A stretch of 64,000 bases of DNA, from the NCBI GenBank assembly GCA_000310025.1, contig FN649742.1:404241-468240 (forward strand), given 5' to 3'. Below, in pieces: positions 30,426-40,094 of this stretch (positions are counted from its first letter, which is position 1; every line of letters begins with the position of its first letter). Below the pieces are notes generated by a model. It saw nothing but the letters and a program-made list of their open reading frames with translations. It did no database searches and was not told the origin of the DNA. Position numbers and translations under genes: made by a program. Source of the stretch: Ectocarpus siliculosus (taxonomy: Eukaryota; Sar; Phaeophyceae; Ectocarpales; Ectocarpaceae).

Positions 30426-33400
30426 GGCGCTCGCCTTCCAGAAAGCTCAGCAGCGACGGGTGCACCACTCCTCCTACTCCCAAAGCAGCAGCAGTCAAAA
30501 TTGCCTCGAGCCGTTCGCTGTCTCCAAGCAGCGGACGCCGCCGCGTGGTGCCAATGCCGTAACAGGAACAAGCTCGAAAATTTGAATTCAGGCCCTCCCG
30601 GGACGATGAATGGCGCCAATGCTTCGCGCACGCCGAAGGCTTGAAGCGATTGGCAAAAGCAGAAAAGGCGTTGCAGCGTTCGGTGTCGTTGCTTACGAAG
30701 GAGAAACGGCGTCCCTGCGAAATAAAAGGCCAAAGCCTTTGGTACCTCGAACCGGAGTTGGTTGGTACGTTGCAACCCACGACCAGGCAGGCTAAGGCTA
30801 AGGCTCTATCGAATAAACAGCACTACGACGTGAAGGCGAAAGAGAAATTTGAATTGAGTCCGTCGCTGATCGATAGCCAACTTCGCAATGGCGCCATCCT
30901 ACTGGCGACATACAGGTCGCGCGCCAATCCACGCTGGAGGGAAAACACGCCGGACAGGGCGGCGGCGTTCGGCAAAAGCTGCAGCCGATTTTTAAAAAGA
31001 TGGACGACTTTAACCTTTTCGCCAACCGCCGCTCGCCCTGATACAGCGCTCACCAAATGCTGGCGCCAACTCCTACCATACCACCCACCTGCAGATCTTC
31101 GCAATGTCAGCGGGCAGCCTGGTTGTTGTCGTCGTGGTAAGGCTGAGCTTAGGATTGCGCTGTGTGTGTGCGGGAGAGGACAGCACACGAGACTCAGCGG
31201 CAGAAAGAGGGGAACGGGGATGTACTCTGTAAAAAACCCGGCAGCTCCGCATGTGAAACATGATTGGGGGGGGGGGGGTACATTTCGTATTTTTTTTCTA
31301 AACGAACATCTTACGATCCGAGAGGGATGCGAGGGAGCGCCCTCAACATGCCTCGCACACGTCTCACTCTTCATTTCTGTCCCCATCTCATCCCGAGATT
31401 GGATATTAGACGCGTCTTGCATGTATAGAAGTACGTACGTGAGAGCTTGGTGGTCGGTGCAACACATGAAGTGTCGACCCTTCAGGCGGTGCGAATATAT
31501 TTCCGCTTCTTCTCTAAAATCAAGATACCTTATGCGTACAACCAACCGACGTTGAATTTATTACAGAGAGAGGCTCTTGGTCGCCGATCCATCGTATGCA
31601 TACATACATACACGCGTGCGTACCTGGGTGGGAATCGTGGAGAATGTCTGCGTCAGGTTTCACTTGCTGGGCATGGGGTCATCACGCGAATAAAACTACG
31701 TTCGGTTCACAACACCTGCTGGCATTTATACTGAATGAAGTACATAGGTTGCTTACGCTGAGTGTGATAGCATCGACGACGTCGTCAATAATAAATAAAT
31801 GTGGTGTGTGTAGCGATATTCTACTTACTGTTGACGACCCACACAGGAAGTTGCACATGTTTTTGTGACACCCGGTTTAGAACCCCAGCAGACAACAAGA
31901 CATTATCGTGGCTTTGATGGCCTGCAGAGGAAGCAAGAAGCAAGCACCTCTTTTGTGGTAAGTGTTATTTACTACTGTGTAGTCTCAGACCATCTACATT
32001 GATTGATTGTATGATTCCTTTCATTTCAACCGGGGGGTTGGGAAGTCGATATTTGTTTCCTCAGCGTATCTACTTCGCAGGTAACATGCGCGTTTAACAG
32101 TAGAGAGACATATTCCCCTCTGCAGCTGCTGCTGGTGTATGTAGTACTTTGTGTTTCCCGTGGGCCGAAACATTTTCTTCGTCTTCGGTGTGAACGGGTC
32201 ACCCCGCCACCGTCGGTACACGTTATCTCAGTCTCAAAACCAACGCATACTATCTGCACCCAGAACAGAAGAGAAGAGAAGCAGCCGTGCTCATATCTCC
32301 CCTCTCGGTGGCAACCCATCACGCATCACGCATCCTGATGATCAACCTCCCCAACGTGAACGCCCCCCCCCCCCCCCTCCCACGCTGAGTTTGCCACACA
32401 CACCCGCACTCAACCCCCCACGCACACCTTTCATAGCGTACAGCGGCCCTAACTACCAGTCCGTGTGAAGGTTTGTAACGCCGCATCACATGACCGTTAC
32501 CTGGTAGCCACTACTGCATACTGCTCAAGCCCACAAGGGAAAAAAAACGAACTATCATGTGTACATTATGTAGTTGTGTACGAACAATCAATACACGAGC
32601 AGAACAGTTCCAAGTATGTGCCGAATACCTGGTGTAAAGTCTACCCCCCCCCCTCGCAATGACCCGCAGGTACCGCGTTCACCTGACTGATAGGTCAAGG
32701 GTGATTCCGGGATGAACGCGGAAACTACATACATACTACGTCTGCATGCACACCCTCGCATGAACCCCCGGACTCCAAGCTTCCCAGTGTCCTCTGCATG
32801 CAACCAACTCAATACTACCGATTCGCGAAGAAATGCATGCAGCATAGGTGGCATCTTTCTCGCGGAATTAATTTACGTCGCCCTTTGGCCAAGCCGGCCC
32901 ACCTGCACACACACGACAGACTACATGCCGAAATTATGAAACATACTACTGCCCGTACATGGCCGCCCGGCCTTTCAAGTTGGTTTCCTAGGGTCCTAGG
33001 GAAGGGTCACCATGTTTTTCGCCAGGTCCCTCACCTGACGTACAATTGGCATGCACGCACGAAGGGCGAAAGAGTGAGAGTGAGAGGAAAGAGTTAGACG
33101 TGGAACGCACGAAATGCCACTGCTATACTGTACGTGTGAAAAAACTGAGCAAAGGGTATCAACGTTGGCGATCGGACCCAATCAAACCGAATCAGAGAAG
33201 ATCTATGCTGCGCAGCGGGTATGCCAATAATTCCTTTGGAAGGGGGGGGGGTTAAGGCAGACCGTGATCTACGTTGCAGAATATCAAAGAAAGCTTAGAA
33301 ACCATGCAGTACTTGATTCCCCAAGTTGCGAGTGTCGCAGCATATACGTCCAACTTGGTGAGAATGGTTTTGGTCTCCAAGGAACACGCCGTCCAGGGTT

Positions 33401-33826
33401 CACGCCATAGCCTATCAAGTTCATCCCGTGGTAGTTAACATTTAACAGCTCCAGCCTCTACAAATCGCCAGGCAACGTTAATCATAATCAGACTGTTGTA
33501 CTTGAAAATGTTCAAGCACTGTCATCCCTCCGGGTTTGAAAGTCAGGTCGTGATCGTTAGTCGAGGAATAATGTTCCTAACAGCAACATGCGGTGCAGCT
33601 GTCCGGGTGTACTCTCTCGTCGCAGCCCGAGTAAGGCATAATTAATGCACCTAACGGTAGCGGGTCATTTTCTTTCTGGTTTGGAACGCAACTGAGCACT
33701 TACTGCTATCGTATTGAAGTCGGGCATTTATTTGTGACAAACCCAATGCCGGACTTGTCATTGCCAGCCACTATTGGTGCAGCAAGCTGTCGCAAGCATC
33801 CCAACAACAAAAAACACGACTGAAAC
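30426..33826. other. Gene-poor interval upstream of ISWI
   Basis: These 3.4 kb lie between the ISWI start (promoter side) and the 3' end of the IVD gene. The sequence holds long C or G runs (about 31264-31278 and 32367-32383) and a decayed retroelement fragment near 31420-31545. Several overlapping open frames on both strands at 30640-31550 lack splice borders and domains apart from that fragment. The ISWI promoter is expected immediately right of 30425. Confidence 0.5.
31420..31545 (-). mobile_element. Decayed retrotransposon RNase H fragment (Ty3/gypsy-like)
   Basis: A minus-strand frame reads REEAEIYSHRLKGRHFMCC followed by TDHQALTYVL. The pattern L-x-G-R-x-F-x-x-x-T-D-H-x-x-L-x-Y is the hallmark of the RNase H domain of Ty3/gypsy-type retroelements. 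Flanking codons in the same frame do not continue the domain, and no reverse transcriptase motif or LTR was seen, so this is a short relic. Confidence 0.45.
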
Positions 33827-36800
33827 TCAGATGACGGCGAGAGTGCGCAAGACTGGCTGACTGACCATGTTCTTGTGGTGGGCCTCGAGGGTACCCCCCC
33901 CGATCTCCAAGAGTTTGGCGTCCCTCCAGAGCCGCTCTATCTGATACTCGTCGCAGTAACCGTACCCACCGAGAACCTGTAGCACACAGAACAAACGTCC
34001 CCGAAGTCATGTATCGCAGGTTAGTTCCACATGCACATGCAGGGGTGCATTGCACACACTTGCGTCATGATGAGCAACAACGCCGTCGACCCTCCCGCTC
34101 GTTCTGTCGTGGTGGTGTATCGATACACAAGCATACAGACTGCGGGTATGTCGTGACGACCACGATTCAAGACATGGACGTGCCAAGAGAGGGAGACGAG
34201 AAGGCGCATTACGGAGGTCCATTCAAAACCCCTTCCTGACCAAGCAACATGAGTTTGCTACCGTGGTATGTTTCTCAGCAACAACGTCGCCCGTGCTCTC
34301 CCCTCGCTATGGTCCTGGAAAGGGGACATGACGCACTGCCACGAACGACAACAACCAGGAGGCGGAACACCGGTAAGCGGACGGCTATCTAGACTTCAAG
34401 ATACCTTCTGGTACAAGACGGAACTCAAAAGAGTAACGCACACGACACTGTGTATTTCGCTGCTTTGCTCGCCTGCTTCTCGCTGCACGTGCTTGTGCTG
34501 CCACCGGCTCACCTGCATTGCTCTATCGGCCACGTTCTTGGCCATGGTGGTGCAGTACAGCTTCGTGCCATCGGCATCCAGCCCGTTTCCTGTCGAAGAA
34601 AGGTCCAGGTTGGCCGCGACGGCGTACAAGTAGTGCTTTCCCGCCATGTACTCCGCATACGAGTCCGCGATGTGCTTTTGAATCTGCAAAAAGACCGGGA
34701 CGGGTAACCGGGTAGATATAGCAACATGGAAGACAGGCAGCAGCGACGCCGTAGACAGACAGGGGGCACTCTACTTGTGACTCGACGACCCATTTTCTTG
34801 CCGTTCCGTCCCATGCAATGCAACTATTACCGGTGTTGGTGCCACACCGGTAGGAGTAAAAAGGAGGCAGCAGCAGCAGCAGCAGCAGAAGCAGCAAGGG
34901 GTGAATCACCCTGGACCTTCTTCTCTCCGTAGATAGCAGTTGCTGTAGACTACACTGCCGATCGTCGAATGGAGTTTGGCGTGCATTCCCAAGCATAAAT
35001 AGCCGGCCTACCAACGGGGACCACGAGACTATTGCTGAGGCTACACCCGCAGTAGATAATGCATATTGTACCAATTTCGGACAATAGGAGACTTTCCCAG
35101 TCTAGCACGGGGGTGCACACAAAAAGACAACATACCGTGAAACTACGCACCTCCAAAAAGCGAACCACGGGTGAAGGTATGTTCTTCGACATGGACAATT
35201 TCTGCACATCATTGGGGCACGAACCTGCCCAAAGCTGTTGATGGGGCTGCCAAAAGCTTTCCGCTCCTTTCCGTACGTGTTCATGGCCTCGATGCATCGC
35301 CTGCTCCGCGGAGTAAACAACATCAAGGGACAACAATCGTTACCCTAGCGCGACTCGTTCACCAACAGCTACTTAAAACTGAACGCAAGTTTTGTTTGTG
35401 TCTGCCGTTTTGTGCCGGATGTTTTTGCTATAATGGCTAGCCGGGCAACCGCGTGCGCCGCGCTATCTCGCATCGACCCCCGCCCCCAAAGCAGCACATC
35501 TCTCGCAAACTACGTTTATCAAACCTCGTTCAACTACATCATGGGGTAACCCACACCCCGACACCTGGTACAGTATATATTTCTCCTTCAAGGTAATGCT
35601 AACTTCGTACCTCGCGATCCCAACGCCCATGGCGGCCAGCGTAACCCGCTCGATCTCCAGGTTGCGCATCATGCACAACATTGCGCCGTTCTCGTCCCCT
35701 ACAAGGCTCTCGCGGCCCACCTGTCGGGGGGAGAAGAGCGGAAGCCATCAACGGAGAAACACCCTCAAGATGAAAACAAAAGCACGTGGGCGCTTTGCAG
35801 CTAGGAAAACACTTTGGAGAGAGCTGTGCTGGGACAGATGCAAGGCGAATGGATGCATGTTTCAGGAGGCAACCTTGGGACTAGCTTATCTATTTCAATC
35901 ACCCCCCCCCCAATACCCACGCTTCAAAGAACGCCACACGTCGACAGCAACGGGCCGCTCTCTGGATGGATGTGTTCTACTCTGGGAGACGCGCAGGGCC
36001 ATGACCAGGCTTTCGTCTACGCTTGGTATGACCGAGTTCAACAGCTCAACTTGCCTCGACACCGTCGAACACTAACTCGGCAGTCATGCTGGCGCGCATG
36101 CCGCACTTTCCCTCGATCTTCTGGCCGAGCTCGAAACCTGGCATGCCCTGAACGTTTCACGTTTGTGTGATTTTTCGACAACGTTCGAGCGCAAAAATGC
36201 AGGGCCACGTGGTGTAACCGTTTGAATATATATGGTGGAGATCGATCGAAATACTCAGCATTAACGGTGAGCTCCGCTTCACAAAGGTCGGGCGATCGCC
36301 CCCCTCAGCCCCGTTCTTTCCCACTATATCCAAAAATTAGGCAAGGCATTCAAGTGATTCGTTATCACAGCACAGCCTCCCTTCTGTCGCTGCTTCTGCT
36401 ACTGAAACCTACCGTTAGCTCCACTCCATTGTGTAATGTATCTATCTCTTGTGCGTAGCACATCATGCTCTACACACATTAGCAGTATGGCACTGCTTCA
36501 TGCGTCACAAGTCCCCAAAGTTTACCTTCTCGGTGATGCAAACTAAAAAACGGACATGGTCCATCCTGCACACTTCCTGTTTCTTCTACTACCGGCATAA
36601 CGCGGCGCGTGATAGCACAGCTTTCTACAGAAAATATAACCGCGCTCCAAGGAACGACACCGGCCTCGTCTTGGTATTGAAGTGCTTCCACGACCTAACC
36701 CTAAGCCTTAACCCTTAGAACGACACCGGCCTGGCCATGATGATGAGGTGTTTTTTCTCGCCTTCTCCACGATAAACATGCTGATGTCCTGTCGACCGGG

Positions 36801-39800
36801 GCCGGTTCTGGCGTACACGAGGAAAACATCCCCGGTGGTGAGACCATCGGTTGTCCCGTTTGTGATCCACATCTTCGCCCCATCGATCTTGAAGGACAAT
36901 CCATCTGGCGACGGAACCGCCTTCGTTGTCATGCCCAACACGTCGGTGCCTGGACATCGCGGACATCATTTCATGTCACACTATGCACTTCTGTGGGTTC
37001 CGCCGAGGGGAAGTGAAAAAGCTTCATGGCAGGGTACTCCTATGACAAGGTGAGGCACACAATGCGCCTATGCGGCTTCCTGTGTCCGTATGCAGACGAC
37101 AGAATCATTACTCCGAGACACACTGCAACTGCAGACGCCAGGCACGGGCACATGCTGACGAACCTGCCTGATGCTTGTTGGTTACTCAGCCCGTTCTGAA
37201 AAGAGGTCGACTGAGTGCAAAACTATCTCAGGTTTTTCTGTAGAAAAATGCAGCCTTTCACGGTCTATTCTCTCACCTGCTCCAGGTTCGCTCATACACA
37301 TGCCCGCGATCGTGGAGCCCTCGCACGCAGAGGGGAGGAACCTCGACCTCTGCTCGTCTGAGCCGTTCTGTTCCAGGTTGTTGACGAATAGCATGGAGTG
37401 AGCTGCGGAAAGAGAATGACGGAGAAAGATATGCGGTTACAGTTGGTTGCTGGATCCGCTTCCGATGGTACAACAACTTCGCCTTGTGATCTCCATGATA
37501 ACCTACAACTTAAAGGCACATGAGGAGACTGCGTTCCTGCACCATGCCCCATTTCGAACATAAGAAGAACAAAAAAAAAACTCACGTACACACACAGGAG
37601 GAGAAGAAACGGGAGGACAAGACAAAGGCCAAGACAGCAGTCGAGGAGGGAATCATGGCGTGGATGAAGAGCAAGAGCTTCGAGCCAGATGACCTTCCCC
37701 ACCACAAACGACGCAGGGATGGAGAAGAACTGCCGAAAAAATGCTGTAGTAATGCTGATGAGAATGATGGTAGTCAAAACAAGGAGGATGGGGGTGATAG
37801 CAATCCAGAGAACAAACTCGAGTGCAAGGTAGCAGCCTTGGTAGACACGTGCAGTTTTCTTCTGTTGCTACCGTTTCTGTCTTTGATCTGGAGAATAGCT
37901 TAGCCTCCCCCATGCTGCCCCCTCACGGGGTCCCAGCTAATTGCATTTAGAAGTGTTTTGTGTTTTTTACCGCACTGAGACTGACGTCTTTTCGTTGGTC
38001 AGCCGGTTACCGCGGTCGATGCTAGCAAGAAAGACACACACAATTGTGTTATTGCTTCGGTATTTGTCTTCAATCCGGAGAGTAGCATAAACTCCCCCAT
38101 GATGCCCCTTCACGGGGTTCCAGATCGTGGTCTTTAGGAGCATTTTGTGTTTTCAACCGCACTGAGACGGACGTCTTTTCATTGGTCAGCCGGTTTTGTA
38201 CCGCGGTCGATGCTATTGACAAACACACACACGCATGACGATGACAGTATCTTGCGTACGGACAAATGATGGTTCGAAGAAGATCGATCGCATGAATGCA
38301 ACTTGTGCCAACTCACGGGCGCCCAACTTCAACAGCCACCAGGAGAAGGAAGCATGCGTCCAGTCCCCTGTCCCCGTTTGTTGACGGTACTACATATACT
38401 TGCCTAGGTATGACAAGCAGAGAGCCGGATCGGCGGCAGAGAGCTCTTCGTGGACGATGCAAGCCGCCGAAGCATCCATCCCCGAGCCCCCGTACTGCGG
38501 CGCAACTGTTACTCCAAGGAGTCCCAGCTCGCCCAGCCGTTTGAATGCTTCCGCGTTGAATTTCTCCTCGCTGTTTGATTCAGAATGGCCAAGACGCGTG
38601 TGTGTGCGGTCCGGCGTAGGGTGGGCTCAAGGACCCAGCTAACACACTCAATAAGTGAGTGCCACAAGAAAAAGAAGCGCTGTCGAATGGTTATGGCTGT
38701 GCTCTCAAAGTTTCAACCGGCTAAAGAGCACGGTCTGCATTTCGTATATGAATAACGGTACCTGGTAGCTAGCTTGTCTGTGAGCACGCGAACGGGAAGG
38801 ATAGACTAACTCTCGCGGTAATTACCCGTTTAGGCTTACAGCATTCAAACTGTTCTGTGCCCATGGACCGTTGCTCCTTGGCAAGAGAGGCAAGACCGTA
38901 GGGTAGGCGGAAACTACGGGCTGTAGTCTATGCCTACTGGAACACAAACAAGTGTACTACATACAGCAGTAGTCTGCGGACTACATCGACGTTCGCAACA
39001 ACGGGTCAATTTTCCTTCCAAAACGTGTCGCAGTGTCGCAGTGCATATAACCCCCCTTGGGTGCTTCCTTCGTGAAGTCGAGAGCTCTCTGATACCGCAA
39101 AGTAGTATAAGCTTCCGTTATGTCGTGCAAACAACATATACACATTAGATACACATGCTGCATGCAAGCCTGGGGTAGGGTAGCACCGCCGTCGCACTGC
39201 AGGAAGTGCGGGGTATCTCCGTGAGATGACCTCACTGTTGTAATCACGCCGCATGTTGGCAGAGGCTGACCTTACTTACCGATTGTACTGCAGCGCCTGC
39301 GGATCCACCTCGTTTTCAACGAACGAGCGCACCATCTCTCGGAGCTGCTGGTGCTCCTGATGGGGAGAGAAGTATGGGTAGATGGCAGATCACAAACACG
39401 AACGACTAAAAATCAACATTGTGAGAGAGAAGAGAGCGTCTCGACAAACTTCAACGGCAAGGGTTACATTTCAAAGCGTTCAACACGTCCGAGATTTCCA
39501 TACCCCGCGGCATTACACCTCACCAAGGCTCCCACGAAATCGAGGCACAAGGCTCAATAACACCAAACAGACGGGGTGAATGTCTCCTGCGGGGATGGGC
39601 AAAACACGAGGAGACCAGGTTTTGACATCCATCTTTACGTCCATCTCTCTCTGCGATCTTCACTGCACCGCTGCACCTCTGTCGGGTTGAAGAAGTCTGA
39701 AGCCCCGGTCGTAGATCTTCGCCTAGCACCCGCCGAGCGCAACCTTAAACCTTGATCAACAACATCGGGGACCAGCAGAGAAAGGCACTGCCGTCGGCAG

Positions 39801-39844
39801 TACGGCGCAAGCGGCAGCTTTGTCGACAACCGGGACAGCATCAT
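33827..39844 (-). CDS. IVD: Isovaleryl-CoA dehydrogenase, mitochondrial (acyl-CoA dehydrogenase family)
   Basis: This FAD enzyme of leucine degradation oxidises isovaleryl-CoA to 3-methylcrotonyl-CoA in the mitochondrial matrix, passing electrons to ETF. Ten exons: 39677-39844, 39280-39356, 38404-38570, 37277-37402, 36762-36949, 36055-36147, 35611-35720, 35225-35300, 34513-34683, 33827-33976; about 440 aa. Exon 1 gives an Arg/Ser/Leu-rich, acid-free N-terminus typical of a mitochondrial presequence. Signatures: APQYGGSGMDASA, MCMSEPGAG, KMWITNG, MFIVEKGMPGF, GKERKAFGSPI and VLGGYGYCDEYQIERLWRDA. The LEIERVTLA block aligns the catalytic glutamate with that of IVD, and IGGGT near the C-terminus lacks the MCAD-type glutamate, both favouring IVD. 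Three introns use GC donors. The C-terminal tail after IGGGTLEAHHKNM departs from animal IVD. Confidence 0.85.
34867..34895. repeat. (GCA)n microsatellite in an IVD intron
   Basis: Seven or more GCA units with one interruption lie in the intron between IVD exons 34513-34683 and 35225-35300. It is intronic in the model. Confidence 0.85.
36652..36732. repeat. 15-bp direct repeat flanking a telomere-like tract
   Basis: GAACGACACCGGCCT occurs at 36652-36666 and again at 36718-36732. Immediately before the second copy is a short tract of CCTAACCCTAA / TTAACCCTTA units (about 36693-36717) resembling plant/algal telomere repeats. All of it is in an IVD intron, close to a GC donor site at 36761. Confidence 0.8.
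37861..38234. repeat. 187-bp tandem duplication in an IVD intron
   Basis: Two adjacent, diverged copies (about 37861-38047 and 38048-38234) share blocks such as CACGGGGT, CCGCACTGAGAC, ACGTCTTTTC, TTGGTCAGCCGGTT and ACCGCGGTCGATGCTA in the same order and spacing. Both lie in the intron between IVD exons at 37277-37402 and 38404-38570. An open frame across the left copy (from about 37520) is not in phase with the gene. Confidence 0.85.
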
Positions 39845-40094
39845 GACGTGAGATGCAGTGCGAAGCTGACTGCTGAGTGGCTTGACATGAGGACCGGCAT
39901 CGACGAAAAAGAGGCACCGCGAAATCAGAGGACTGTACAGACTACACCCGGACCTGATCCCATGCTCCCAGTTGTAGCAGGCTTCAGGCTGTGCCTCCAA
40001 GCTCCACCCACCACGACGTTTTCAGCCAGCCTCTGCAGCTGGACCTACGTACTCACTGATCACTCTCGCCGAGAGAAGGAACGTGAGGGGCGAG
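39845..40094. promoter_or_regulatory. Shared head-to-head promoter region of IVD and GTF3C3-like genes
   Basis: Only about 250 bp separate the start codons of two divergently transcribed genes (39844 minus and 40095 plus). Both 5' UTRs and both core promoters must be inside it, unless one start codon is misplaced or hidden 5' exons exist. I see no convincing TATA box or other named motif; the sequence is of average composition. Confidence 0.6.

Noticed and set aside
30641-31555. 304-codon plus-strand open frame
   Set aside because: No domain, no splice borders, and it overlaps a long frame on the other strand; its residues read like random translation with long G-runs inside.
37520-37903. 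127-codon plus-strand frame rich in Lys and Glu
   Set aside because: It lies in an IVD intron, runs into a tandem duplication and has no supporting splice signals.
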